Origin: Rhizobium sp. PP-CC-3A-592
GTDB lineage: Bacteria; Pseudomonadota; Alphaproteobacteria; Rhizobiales; Rhizobiaceae
Assembly (NCBI RefSeq): GCF_003217095.1
Contig: NZ_QJSR01000007.1
Span: 124,001-188,000 of the forward strand
DNA: 64,000 nt
Direction: 5' to 3'
Positions 18,783 to 27,051 of this stretch are shown piece by piece (position 1 is the first letter of the stretch; every line of letters starts with the position of its first letter). The position numbers were made by a program, and so were the translations under genes. Under the pieces are notes generated by a model. That model was given only the letters and a program-made list of their open reading frames with translations, had not been told where the DNA came from and did not search any database.

Positions 18783-18825
18783 CCTTGAAGGACGAACGAA
18801 CCTTGCGACGGATGAAAGGACCATC

Positions 18826-20469
18826 ATGGAAGGCGTGACGATTTCCCTGTTCCTGCTGCTGGCCGTGGTGATCAGCGGCATGCTGGCGCGGATGTCGCCG
18901 ATCGCCGTGCCGGTGCCGCTCGTGCAGATCGGGCTCGGTGCGCTGCTGGCCACGGTGACGGGTTCCGCGATCACGCTGGAGCCGACGCTGTTCTTCCTGC
19001 TCTTCCTGCCGCCGCTGCTGTTTCTCGACGGCTGGCGCATTCCCAAGCAAGGGCTCTTTCACGACAAAGCCACTATTCTGGAGCTTGCGCTCGGGCTCGT
19101 CATCTTCACGGTTCTCGGCATCGGCTTCTTCATCAACTGGATGGTGCCGGCGATCCCATTGCCCGTCGCCTTCGCCCTCGCCGCAATCCTCTCGCCGACG
19201 GACCCGATCGCCGTCTCCGCCATCACGGCCCGGGTACCGATTCCCAAGCGTGTGATGCATATTCTCGAAGGGGAGTCGCTCCTCAACGATGCCTCCGGCC
19301 TCGTCTGCATGCGCTTCGCCGTGGCCGCCACACTCACCGGCACGTTTTCGGCAGGAGAAGCGGTGCTGACGTTCCTGTGGCTTGCGATCGGCGGCATTGC
19401 CATCGGTCTCGGAGTGACATGGCTGGTGACGCGTGCCAAGGACATCGTCTCGCGCAAGCTTGGCGAGGAAACCGGCTCGCAGATCCTCATCAGCATCCTC
19501 ATTCCGTTCGGTGCCTATCTGCTGGCGGAACATCTGCATTGCTCCGGCATTCTCGCCGCCGTCGCAGCCGGCATCGCCATGAGCTACGAGGAGCAGCGCG
19601 GCAAGGTGCTCGCCGTCACCCGTGTACGCCGCGCCGCCGTGTGGGATACAGTCCAGTTCACGATGAACGGCATCATTTTCGTGCTGCTCGGCGAACAGCT
19701 TCCGGGCATCGCCTCGGGCGCGGCACGCATTGTCAGCGACACCGGCCACCTGCATCCCATCTGGCTCGGCTACTACGTCGTCGCCATCACGCTGGCGCTG
19801 GCAGGACTCAGACTGGCTTGGGTCTGGGTGTCGCTGCGCTTCACGTTGTTCAAGGCTGCCCGTCGTGGAGAGGTGATCCACAAGCCGAGCTGGCGTCTCG
19901 TCATCGCGATCTCGGTCGCGGGTGTGCGCGGCGCGATTACCCTGGCCGGTATTCTGACCCTGCCGCTGGTCATGAACGACGGTGCGCCCTTCCCCGCGCG
20001 CGATCTGGTGATCTTCCTGGCAGCCGGCGTCATCATCGTCTCCCTGGTGGCGGCAAGCATCGCGCTGCCGGCGCTTCTGCAGGATCTCGAACTGCCGCCC
20101 GAACCCTCCCACCAGCGCGAGGAGGACGATGCCCGCATCGCCGCTGCGGAAGCCGCGATCAAGGCCATCGAAGCCACCCAGCACCGGCTGGGCAACGGCC
20201 GGAACGATGCCGATCTCTATGCCGATGTCGGCACGCGCCTGATGGAGGTCTATCGCCAGCGCATCGACGGGCGGTCGCGGTCGGGCGACGAGAACGACCA
20301 GATCCGCAAGGTGGAGGAGATCGAGCGGATTATGCGGCTTGCCGGCGCCCGCGCCGAGCGCGACCAGATCCTCAAGATGGCCCGCGCGCGCAAGTTGCCC
20401 GACGAGATGGCGCGCCGGATCGTGCGCGAGATCGACCTGACGGAGGCGCGCCTGAGTTCCGCGACATGA
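18826..20469 (+). CDS. CPA1-family Na+/H+ antiporter, NhaP-like
   Basis: A 547-aa inner-membrane antiporter with about twelve hydrophobic segments over residues 1-420 and a hydrophilic, charged C-terminal tail (about 125 residues, with helical repeats such as RIMRLAGARAERDQILKM). Key motifs: LSPTDPIAVSAI and EGESLLNDASGLV (ion-binding ND pair), and GVRGAITLAGIL. The ATG at 18826 has AAAGGA just upstream. It lies 43 bases after the GH15 gene. It probably exports Na+ or K+ in exchange for protons, serving salt and pH balance; ion preference cannot be read from sequence. Confidence 0.9.
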   Translation: MEGVTISLFLLLAVVISGMLARMSPIAVPVPLVQIGLGALLATVTGSAITLEPTLFFLLFLPPLLFLDGWRIPKQGLFHDKATILELALGLVIFTVLGIGFFINWMVPAIPLPVAFALAAILSPTDPIAVSAITARVPIPKRVMHILEGESLLNDASGLVCMRFAVAATLTGTFSAGEAVLTFLWLAIGGIAIGLGVTWLVTRAKDIVSRKLGEETGSQILISILIPFGAYLLAEHLHCSGILAAVAAGIAMSYEEQRGKVLAVTRVRRAAVWDTVQFTMNGIIFVLLGEQLPGIASGAARIVSDTGHLHPIWLGYYVVAITLALAGLRLAWVWVSLRFTLFKAARRGEVIHKPSWRLVIAISVAGVRGAITLAGILTLPLVMNDGAPFPARDLVIFLAAGVIIVSLVAASIALPALLQDLELPPEPSHQREEDDARIAAAEAAIKAIEATQHRLGNGRNDADLYADVGTRLMEVYRQRIDGRSRSGDENDQIRKVEEIERIMRLAGARAERDQILKMARARKLPDEMARRIVREIDLTEARLSSAT

Positions 20470-20576
20470 GGGAAGCACGCTCACCATCGCCGACGGGAGG
20501 TTCCCTCGGACCCGAAACGGCCTACATTAAACCTGCCGCCAGCAACCGGCGACAGAAGCAGGAAGGTTTCAATCCA

Positions 20577-21587
20577 ATGCAGATCGGAATGATGGGACTG
20601 GGCAGGATGGGCGCCAATATGGTGCGCCGCCTGTTGCGCGGGGGCCATGAATGCGTCGTCTACGACATCAACCCGGCAAGTGTCGCAGCACTTGTTGCCG
20701 AAGGCGCCGTGGGCGCCGCCTCGGTGGACGAGCTGGTGGCGAAGCTCGCAAAGCCGGCCGCGGTATGGCTGATGCTGCCGGCGGCGATCACCGATGAGAA
20801 CCTGGAGCGTGTGGCGGCTCATATGGTGCCCGGCGACATCATCATCGACGGCGGCAACTCGTTCTACCACGACGACGTCGACCGCGCCGAGCGCCTCTCG
20901 GCCCGATCGCTAAACTATGTGGACGTGGGAACAAGCGGCGGCGTCTGGGGTCTCGATCGCGGCTATTGCCTGATGATCGGCGGGCCGGACGATGCCGTGC
21001 GCCACCTCGACCCCATCTTCGCGACGCTCGCCCCAGGCGGCGATGTCGATCCGGCCGAGGTCAGCGAAAACATGAAGACCGCGGATCGCGGCTATCTGCA
21101 TTGCGGACCGAGCGGCTCCGGCCACTTCGTCAAGATGGTCCATAACGGCATCGAATACGGCATGATGGCGGCGTATGCAGAGGGCATGAACCTTTTGAAA
21201 GCGGCGAATTCCGGCAAGGCCGATCGCGCCGCCGATGCGGAAACGAGCCCGCTGCAGCAGCCGAAATACTACCAGTTCGATCTCGATCTCGCCGCCATCG
21301 CCGAGGTCTGGCGCCATGGCAGCGTCGTCAGCTCCTGGCTGCTCGATCTCACGGCCGGCGCGTTGAAGACGGACCCGGAGCTTGCAGGTTTCAGCGGCCG
21401 CGTGTCGGACTCCGGCGAGGGCCGCTGGACGGTCAAGGCGGCGATCGACACCGGTGTGCCCGTGCCCGTTCTCTCGTCTGCGCTCTACCAGCGCTTCACA
21501 TCGCAGGGCGAAGCCGAGTTCGGCGACAAGCTGCTGTCGGCCATGCGCTTTGCCTTCGGCGGTCACCACGAGAAGCCAAAGAGCTGA
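20577..21587 (+). CDS. gnd: 6-phosphogluconate dehydrogenase, decarboxylating (GntZ/YqeC type)
   Basis: A 336-aa short-form 6PGDH converting 6-phosphogluconate to ribulose 5-phosphate, CO2 and NAD(P)H. Rossmann motif MGLGRMGANM (about 5-14), substrate motif VDVGTSGGVWGL (about 112-124) and catalytic Lys/Asn region GHFVKMVHNGIEYGMM. The short form often prefers NAD+ (known for the GntZ subfamily). AGGAAGG lies ahead of the ATG at 20577; the frame is open far upstream within the antiporter gene, but that part is a different frame of nhaP. Third gene of the GH15-antiporter-6PGDH group. Confidence 0.93.
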   Translation: MQIGMMGLGRMGANMVRRLLRGGHECVVYDINPASVAALVAEGAVGAASVDELVAKLAKPAAVWLMLPAAITDENLERVAAHMVPGDIIIDGGNSFYHDDVDRAERLSARSLNYVDVGTSGGVWGLDRGYCLMIGGPDDAVRHLDPIFATLAPGGDVDPAEVSENMKTADRGYLHCGPSGSGHFVKMVHNGIEYGMMAAYAEGMNLLKAANSGKADRAADAETSPLQQPKYYQFDLDLAAIAEVWRHGSVVSSWLLDLTAGALKTDPELAGFSGRVSDSGEGRWTVKAAIDTGVPVPVLSSALYQRFTSQGEAEFGDKLLSAMRFAFGGHHEKPKS

Positions 21588-21604
21588 CCGTTGCTAGAAC
21601 CAAC

Positions 21605-21636
21605 CGTAGCGGGCAAGGCATCCCCAACTCGCTACG
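21605..21636. terminator. Weak hairpin between convergent genes
   Basis: CGTAGCG (21605-21611) pairs with CGCTACG (21630-21636) across an 18-base loop between the convergent 6PGDH and zinc-less reductase genes. There is no T-run, so termination is a guess from position. Confidence 0.3.
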
Positions 21637-21651
21637 ATCTATTCGAACGGT

Positions 21652-22653
21652 CTATCCGACCTTGATCACGACCTTGCCCTTGGCGCGTCCCGTTTCGACA
21701 TAGGCCAGGGCCTCAGGCGTTTGCGCAAAGGGGAAGACCTTGTCCACGACGGGGCTGAGGATGCCCTTGTCGATCAACTCCGCAATCTGCTCCAGCTGCC
21801 GTCCATCCGCGCGCATGAACAGGAAAGAATATTGCACGCCGAGGCGCTTGGCCTGCTTGCGCACGCTGCGGCTGAGCAGCCGGATGACGAACTTCAGGAG
21901 CCCGTTCAACTTCAGCGCGTCGGCAAAGCCCGGGTCCGGCGGTCCGGAGATGGAAACGAGATGACCGCCCGGCTTCAGGACCTTCAGCGATTTCGCAAGC
22001 GTTTTCGGGTCCTGGCTGTTCAGCACGACGTCGTAGCCCGAGAGCACCTTCTCGAAGTCATCCGTCGTGTAGTCGATGACGATGTCGGCACCGAGGCTTT
22101 TGACGAGAGCCGCATTCTTCGCGCTGGTCGTCGTTGCGACGGTCGCGCCCAGATGCTTGGCAAGCTGGATCGCGATCGTGCCCACGCCGCCCGAACCTGC
22201 CTGGATGAAGACCTTTTGGCCCGGCTTGACCTTGGCGACATCGACCAGTGCCTGCCACGCGGTCAGCGCGACCAGCGGAATGGAGGACGCCTCCTCCATC
22301 GTCAGCGTGCGAGGCTTCAGTGCAACATCGTTCTCGTCGATGGCAATGAACTCCGCGAATGTTCCGACCCGATTGTCCCTCGGGCGGGCATAGATTTCAT
22401 CGCCGATCTTGAAGCGACGAACGCCGGGACCGACGTCCACGACCGTGCCGGCAACGTCGTGACCGAGCACGAAGGGCGGACGGTAGGGCAGGAAGATTTT
22501 GAACTCGCCGTTGCGGATCTTCGCATCCAGCACGTTGACGGCCGTCGCTTCGATGCGAACGAGCACGTCCTTGTCCTGAACCTGCGGCTTCGGCCGATCG
22601 ACCAGGCTCAAGGGGCCGTTCTTCTTGTACTTCTCTACGACAAAGGCTTTCAC
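21652..22653 (-). CDS. Zinc-independent medium-chain reductase (quinone oxidoreductase-like)
   Basis: A 333-aa NAD(P)H-dependent MDR enzyme. GroES-like N-terminal half with the LGHDVAGTVVDVGPGVRRFK motif, then a Rossmann half with AGSGGVGTIAIQLAKHLGATV (about 155-175). Structural and catalytic zinc Cys residues are lacking, as in quinone oxidoreductases and enone reductases. A basic insert (LSRSVRKQAKRLGVQYSF) is typical of this subgroup. Lies 89 bases downstream of, and in line with, a TetR gene. Likely reduces quinones or enals in electrophile defence (inference). Confidence 0.87.
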   Translation of the reverse strand: MKAFVVEKYKKNGPLSLVDRPKPQVQDKDVLVRIEATAVNVLDAKIRNGEFKIFLPYRPPFVLGHDVAGTVVDVGPGVRRFKIGDEIYARPRDNRVGTFAEFIAIDENDVALKPRTLTMEEASSIPLVALTAWQALVDVAKVKPGQKVFIQAGSGGVGTIAIQLAKHLGATVATTTSAKNAALVKSLGADIVIDYTTDDFEKVLSGYDVVLNSQDPKTLAKSLKVLKPGGHLVSISGPPDPGFADALKLNGLLKFVIRLLSRSVRKQAKRLGVQYSFLFMRADGRQLEQIAELIDKGILSPVVDKVFPFAQTPEALAYVETGRAKGKVVIKVG

Positions 22654-22742
22654 GCGTTATCTCCGGTCTGCTGCGCCCTTCGATAGGGCTTTAGGCGTAT
22701 CTGAGGGCGATGCAGCGCCCAGTTTTCATGAGGATCTCGAGG

Positions 22743-23333
22743 TCATTCCGCTTTGGAGGCGGACGTGCGCGAACGGCCGACCAGAACGCCGATCGCGTCC
22801 TTTCCAGCCTGCAGGATGCGATCCGAGACCTTGGCATCGACGGCGCGTGAGAGCTGCAGCGTGCCGATCAGCATGGCGAAGATCGCCGTCGCTACATCTT
22901 CCGTGTTCTCGACATCCGCCGGAAGCGCTTGCGCAAGCTGAAGCACGAGGACGCGGGATTGCTCGGCATACATGCCGCGCGTTTCCTCCGGCTGCCGGGA
23001 AAGCTCCGGAAGGAGTGCTGCCGAGGCGCAGCCCTTCCCCGGCTCGTCGCGGTGGTCGGGCGAGAGATAGATATCGACGATCCGGTCGAGGCCGCCTTCG
23101 TCCAGCACACCGCGCAGCCATGTTGCCTGCTGGCTCAGGGCGTCCGAAACGGTCTCCCGCACCAGATCGGCCTTGGAGGGAAAGTGCGGATAAAACGCAC
23201 CGTTGGTCATCCCCGCATCCTTCATGATCGCGGCAAGGCCGGAGCCTGCGATCCCGTCGGTGCGGAATCGCTCGACGGCAACATCCATGATCCGGCGGCG
23301 CGAGGCATCCTTCCGGCCTTTTTCATATCGCAT
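22743..23333 (-). CDS. TetR/AcrR-family regulator
   Basis: A 196-aa repressor with an N-terminal helix-turn-helix (RRRIMDVAVERFRTDGIAGS, AIMKDAGMTNGAFYPHFPSK) and a C-terminal TetR_C-like ligand domain containing GKGCASAALLPELSRQ, a pattern of regulators of oxidoreductase genes that sense electrophiles, with one Cys near residue 100. It is divergent from a short-chain dehydrogenase 110 bases away and upstream of the MDR gene, so it probably controls both from the shared spacer. Confidence 0.9.
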   Translation of the reverse strand: MRYEKGRKDASRRRIMDVAVERFRTDGIAGSGLAAIMKDAGMTNGAFYPHFPSKADLVRETVSDALSQQATWLRGVLDEGGLDRIVDIYLSPDHRDEPGKGCASAALLPELSRQPEETRGMYAEQSRVLVLQLAQALPADVENTEDVATAIFAMLIGTLQLSRAVDAKVSDRILQAGKDAIGVLVGRSRTSASKAE

Positions 23334-23358
23334 GATGCGTGATCCATATTCCTATTGC

Positions 23359-23372
23359 ATTACGATCATAAT
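23359..23372. promoter_or_regulatory. Candidate TetR operator in a divergent spacer
   Basis: ATTACGATCATAAT is a near-perfect palindrome around GATC (12 of 14 bases symmetrical) in the AT-rich 110-base spacer between a TetR gene and a divergent dehydrogenase gene. Assignment by position and symmetry only. Confidence 0.45.
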
Positions 23373-23443
23373 ATCAATAAATTCGGATAAGGCAACAGTC
23401 TCCGGCGCTGAAATCCGGGACGATCATCGCAGGGAGAAGATTG

Positions 23444-24250
23444 ATGGACGCTGTAAGAATAGCCATCGTGACGGGCGCATCCTCGGGCATCGGTTATGCC
23501 ACCGCCGAAGGGCTGGCCGGCGCCGGTTTCACCGTTTTCGGAACCAGCCGGAAGATCAAGAATGACGGCCCGAAGGGCGTGACGATGCTGGCCTGCGACG
23601 TGACCGACGAGGCGTCCGTGGCCGCCCTCGTCTCGGATGTCGTCGCGCGGGCGGGGAAGATCGATCTCCTCGTCAACAATGCCGGCATCGGCATGTTCGG
23701 CGGCGCGGAGGAATCCTCCATTGCCCAGTCCAAAGCCCTCTTCGACGTCAACGTCTTCGGCGTCATGCGCATGACGAATGCCGTGCTGCCGGTGATGAAA
23801 CGCCAGGGCGGCGGTCGGATTCTCAACATCGGCTCCATCCTCGGCGTCGTCCCGGCACCCTATTCGGCGCACTACTCCGCCGCGAAACATGCCATCGAAG
23901 GCTACACGGAATCCCTTGATCACGAGATCAGGGCCTTCAACATCCGAGCCTCCATCATCGAGCCCGCCTATGTCCGCACGGTCTTCGACCAGAACGGCAT
24001 GAAGCCGGACCAGCAGAAGGCGGAATATGACGCGGCGCGCGCCGCCGTTGCGGCCCTCCTGCGCGACGTCATGCCCAAGGCCGACCTGCCCGACGTCATC
24101 GTCAAGGTCGTCATCAAGGCGGCGAACGACCGCATCCCGCGTCGGCGCTACACGGCCGGCAACGCTGCCCGCATGATCAGCCTCCTGCGCCGGTTCGCGA
24201 CGTCCAACATGTTCGACAAGACCCTGCGCAAGCAGTTCCGCATCGCCTGA
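23444..24250 (+). CDS. Short-chain dehydrogenase/reductase
   Basis: A classical SDR of 268 aa: TGASSGIG cofactor motif (about 9-16), NNAG (about 84-87) and the active site with Ser in NIGSILG and YSAAK (about 147-151). An Arg-containing FGTSRKIK after the second strand suggests NADP(H). AGGGAG lies seven bases before the ATG at 23444; a TTG directly before it is ignored. Divergent from its probable TetR regulator. The C-terminus (RRFATSNMFDKTLRKQFRIA) is basic. Substrate unknown, probably a ketone or aldehyde. Confidence 0.88.
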   Translation: MDAVRIAIVTGASSGIGYATAEGLAGAGFTVFGTSRKIKNDGPKGVTMLACDVTDEASVAALVSDVVARAGKIDLLVNNAGIGMFGGAEESSIAQSKALFDVNVFGVMRMTNAVLPVMKRQGGGRILNIGSILGVVPAPYSAHYSAAKHAIEGYTESLDHEIRAFNIRASIIEPAYVRTVFDQNGMKPDQQKAEYDAARAAVAALLRDVMPKADLPDVIVKVVIKAANDRIPRRRYTAGNAARMISLLRRFATSNMFDKTLRKQFRIA

Positions 24251-24299
24251 TCGGAAGGGCGTCTGCAATGCCTTAAGATCATCCAATGATCCCGAACGA

Positions 24300-24344
24300 A
24301 CAAAGGCCGCGCGTCGTCATCGACACGCGGCCTTTGTCGTTTTG
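24300..24344. terminator. Strong bidirectional terminator
   Basis: ACAAAGGCCGCG (24300-24311) pairs perfectly with CGCGGCCTTTGT (24326-24337), a 12-bp stem followed by CGTTTT on the plus strand and TTCGTT on the minus strand. It sits between the convergent dehydrogenase and acryloyl-CoA-reductase-like genes and can serve both. Confidence 0.85.
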
Positions 24345-24376
24345 AATGCCGGCCCCGAAGAGGCCGGCGGTTCGAC

Positions 24377-25363
24377 TTACAGATTGACGTCCACGACCGT
24401 GCGGCCCTGAACATGCCCGCCCAGAATGCTCTCGGCCACCGCCGGCACCTGCTCCAGTCCGATGACCGTCGTCGTCCGCGCAAGCTTCTTCAGATCGAGA
24501 TCACGCCCAAGGCGCTCCCAGGCTTGGAGGCGCACGGCTTGCGGGGCGTTGACCGAGTCGATACCGGCAAGCGTGATGTTGCGCAGGATGAACGGCAGAA
24601 CCGTTGCCGGGAGGTCGCGGCCCTGAGCCAGGCCGCAGGCGGTGACGACGCCGCGGTACTTCGTCTGCGCCAGCACATTCACCAACGTGTGGCTGCCGAC
24701 ACTGTCGATGGCCCCGGCCCAGCGCGGTGTCGCGACGGGCGCACCCGGCTCCGAAAGCGTCTTGCGGTCGATGACATCGACTGCGCCGAGCTCCCGGAGA
24801 TAGGCTGCCTCCTCCAGGCGTCCAGTGGACGCAACGACGCGATATCCGAGGCCGGACAAGAGCGTGATGGCGATCGATCCGACGCCGCCATTGGCGCCGG
24901 TCACGAGGACATCGCCTTTGTCAGGCGTGATGCTGCCGTGCTCGAGCGCCAGTACGGACAGCATGGCGGTATAGCCGGCCGTGCCGATGGCCATGGCATC
25001 CTTGGTCGACAGCGTGTCGGGAAGCTTGACCAGCCAATCGCCGCTCAGCCGGGCTTTCTGGGCATAACCACCATGGTGGCTCTGGCTCAGGCCCCAGCCA
25101 TTGGCGACGACGCGGTCGCCAACCTTGAAATCGGGATGCGACGACGCCGATACCGTTCCGGCAAGATCGATGCCAGGCACGAGCGGGAAGCGCTCGATGA
25201 CCGGAACGCGACCGGTGATTGCCATCCCGTCCTTGTAGTTCACGGTGGAGTAATCCACGTCCACCGTCACGTCGCCGTCCATCAGGTCGGCTTCGGTGAG
25301 GTCGACGACCCTCGTGGAAAACACGTCGCCATCCTTGGCGGTGAGCAGAGCTTTGAAGGTCAT
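24377..25363 (-). CDS. MDR-family oxidoreductase, acryloyl-CoA reductase (AcuI/YhdH) type
   Basis: A 328-aa NADPH-dependent reductase of the YhdH/AcuI branch. Typical motifs: DVDYSTVNYKDGMAITGRVP (about 36-55), PGIDLAGTV, GWGLSQSHHGGYAQ, VTGANGGVGSIAITLL (about 148-163) and RNITLAGIDSVNAP. AcuI reduces toxic acryloyl-CoA to propionyl-CoA. AGGAAAA precedes the ATG at 25363; longer in-frame starts lack the fold. It lies 37 bases downstream of an SDR gene in the same direction, controlled presumably by the TetR gene at 26457. Confidence 0.9.
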   Translation of the reverse strand: MTFKALLTAKDGDVFSTRVVDLTEADLMDGDVTVDVDYSTVNYKDGMAITGRVPVIERFPLVPGIDLAGTVSASSHPDFKVGDRVVANGWGLSQSHHGGYAQKARLSGDWLVKLPDTLSTKDAMAIGTAGYTAMLSVLALEHGSITPDKGDVLVTGANGGVGSIAITLLSGLGYRVVASTGRLEEAAYLRELGAVDVIDRKTLSEPGAPVATPRWAGAIDSVGSHTLVNVLAQTKYRGVVTACGLAQGRDLPATVLPFILRNITLAGIDSVNAPQAVRLQAWERLGRDLDLKKLARTTTVIGLEQVPAVAESILGGHVQGRTVVDVNL

Positions 25364-25400
25364 TTTGGTTTTCCTGTTGAAGACAATGTCAGCATGCGCC

Positions 25401-26189
25401 TCAGCCAGCAGTGCGGTAGCGCTCGGCAGCATGCTCCTGCCGCGTGTTCGGAAGCATCGCCTGGCGTGCCGTCTGATAGGTTTCCCACTGGGCAGCATCG
25501 GGCAGCGGCGGGATGGTCACGGCTTCACGGCGATCATAGCCGACAAGCGCGGCATCGACCAGTTCGGCGACGTCCATGACGCCGCTCATCCTGTTGACGT
25601 CGATGCCGGAATGCTCCCAGATCTCGGTGCGGGTGGCGGCGGGAAGCACGGCCTGGACATAGACGCCCTTCGGACCGAGCTCGACGCTGAGGCTCTGCGA
25701 CAGGAAGGTGACGAAAGCCTTGGTCGCGCCATAGACCGACATGGCGAATTCGGGTGCAAGACCCACGACCGACGAGATATTGACGATGGCGCCCGTACCG
25801 GCTTCGGCAAAACGCGGTGCGACGGCGCTGGCCAGACGAACGACGGCGGTCGTGTTCAAAGCCACCAGCCGGGCCACGTCGTCCGGGCTCTGGGTAAGGA
25901 AGCCGCCGCGCAGATTGCCGCCGGCATTGTTGATCAGCACGCCGATCGTCGTGTCGTCGCGAAGACGCGCCTCGACGATTTCGAGGTCGGAGACGAGGGT
26001 GAGGTCGGCCTGAAGGATATCGATAGCGACGCCGGTTTCCTGGATCAGCCGCGCCGCAACGGCATCGAGCCGGGTCTTGTTGCGAGCGACAAGAACGAGG
26101 TCATGGCCGCGACGGGCAAAACGCTCGGCGTAGACTTCGCCGATACCGGTGGACGCGCCGGTGATGAGAACTGCTGGGAGTTTGGACAA
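25401..26189 (-). CDS. Short-chain dehydrogenase/reductase
   Basis: An SDR of 262 aa: TGASTGIGEVYAERFARRGH (10-29), VLVARNKTRL suggesting NADP(H), NNAGGN (about 88-93), and the active-site Ser (VNISSVVG) and YGATK (about 153-157). The C-terminal tail carries extra residues (DRREAVTIPPLPDAAQWETY) found in SDRs related to the DltE/YqjQ type. Divergent from a TetR gene across a 267-base spacer rich in ATGATG/CATCAT palindromes. Substrate unknown. Confidence 0.88.
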   Translation of the reverse strand: MSKLPAVLITGASTGIGEVYAERFARRGHDLVLVARNKTRLDAVAARLIQETGVAIDILQADLTLVSDLEIVEARLRDDTTIGVLINNAGGNLRGGFLTQSPDDVARLVALNTTAVVRLASAVAPRFAEAGTGAIVNISSVVGLAPEFAMSVYGATKAFVTFLSQSLSVELGPKGVYVQAVLPAATRTEIWEHSGIDVNRMSGVMDVAELVDAALVGYDRREAVTIPPLPDAAQWETYQTARQAMLPNTRQEHAAERYRTAG

Positions 26190-26221
26190 GATGCACTCTC
26201 GCTTTGCGAATAGGTTCTAAT

Positions 26222-26263
26222 GATGACGGTGGTCATCTGCGGGTTATTTATGATGATCATCAT
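26222..26263. promoter_or_regulatory. Two adjacent palindromes, candidate TetR operators
   Basis: GATGAC (26222-26227) and GTCATC (26232-26237) form an inverted repeat around GGTG. 12 bases further, ATGATGATCATCAT (26250-26263) is a perfect 14-bp palindrome. Both lie close to the SDR start in a spacer facing a divergent TetR gene. Confidence 0.55.
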
Positions 26264-26388
26264 GAAACTGTCAACGGCTTTGTTCGAGAGGCCATTCGTT
26301 GGTGTTTGTGCCGGAACGCTTGTCCGGCGGGGAATGCTGTTACAAGCACCGCAGGCTGGCCATTGCCTTAGCAGGTTGCAACCTTTAC

Positions 26389-26410
26389 AATGATGACAAC
26401 AATCATGATT
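26389..26410. promoter_or_regulatory. Third palindromic site near the TetR start
   Basis: AATGATGAC (26389-26397) repeats the nine bases at 26219-26227, and AATCATGATT (26401-26410) is a perfect 10-bp palindrome. Together they place an operator-like cluster at the TetR end of the spacer as well. Confidence 0.4.
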
Positions 26411-26456
26411 GCTGCCGGCACGGCGATGTGCGGCAAGGGCTGAGGAGACGATCGAC

Positions 26457-27026
26457 ATGAAGGTCAGTCGGGAACAGATGGCGGAAAACCGCCTGCGGAT
26501 TCTGGATGCGGCCAGCAGGCTGTTCCGGGAAAAGGGTTTCGAAGCGGTCACCGTCTCCGAGGTGATGAAGGCCGCCGGCCTTACCCATGGCGGGTTCTAC
26601 GGCCACTTCACCTCGAAGGACGATCTGGTGGCTCAGGCTTTGGCCAGCACCTTCCGCGCGCAGGCGGATGATACGCAGAATATCTCGACCTATCTGGATC
26701 AGTATCTTACCCCGCGTCATCGCGACAATCCGGGCGCCGGCTGCCCGATCGCCGGCTTGAGCGCCGAAAGCCGTCATCAGGGTACCGCGGCGCGGGCCGC
26801 AATTACAGAAGGCCTGCAGACACAGATCGCGCGCATGAGCCGGGCAGAGGATGGCGACACGAGTCCTGAAATGCGACGGGCCGTCATCGGCAGCTGGGCG
26901 GCGATGGTCGGCGCGATCATTCTCTCCCGCGCCATCGTCGATCCCGAACTTTCCGACGAGGTGTTGCGGGAAACGCGCGCCTGGATCAAGGCAGAGGGCG
27001 GGTTGACCGGGCCCGCGGTGTCCTGA
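26457..27026 (+). CDS. TetR/AcrR-family regulator
   Basis: A 189-aa repressor. The HTH is clear (RLRILDAASRLFREKGFEAV, SEVMKAAGLTHGGFYGHFTSK), and the ligand domain has GAGCPIAGLSAESRHQG, a Cys-containing motif typical of TetR regulators that sense electrophiles (NemR/AcuR-like group). GAGGAG is nine bases before the ATG. Divergent from the SDR and acuI-like genes. Regulators of this class derepress detoxifying reductases when their Cys is modified (family knowledge); that this one does is inference. Confidence 0.9.
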   Translation: MKVSREQMAENRLRILDAASRLFREKGFEAVTVSEVMKAAGLTHGGFYGHFTSKDDLVAQALASTFRAQADDTQNISTYLDQYLTPRHRDNPGAGCPIAGLSAESRHQGTAARAAITEGLQTQIARMSRAEDGDTSPEMRRAVIGSWAAMVGAIILSRAIVDPELSDEVLRETRAWIKAEGGLTGPAVS

Positions 27027-27051
27027 CGGAGCCGCTTCGCCCAAAAATGCT

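Noticed and set aside
16899-19046. 715-codon minus-strand frame across the GH15 gene
   Set aside because: Antisense of a well supported enzyme gene; composition of a shadow frame, no motif or ribosome site.
18760-20487. 575-codon minus-strand frame across the antiporter gene
   Set aside because: His/Asp/Gln-rich shadow of the membrane protein gene on the plus strand.
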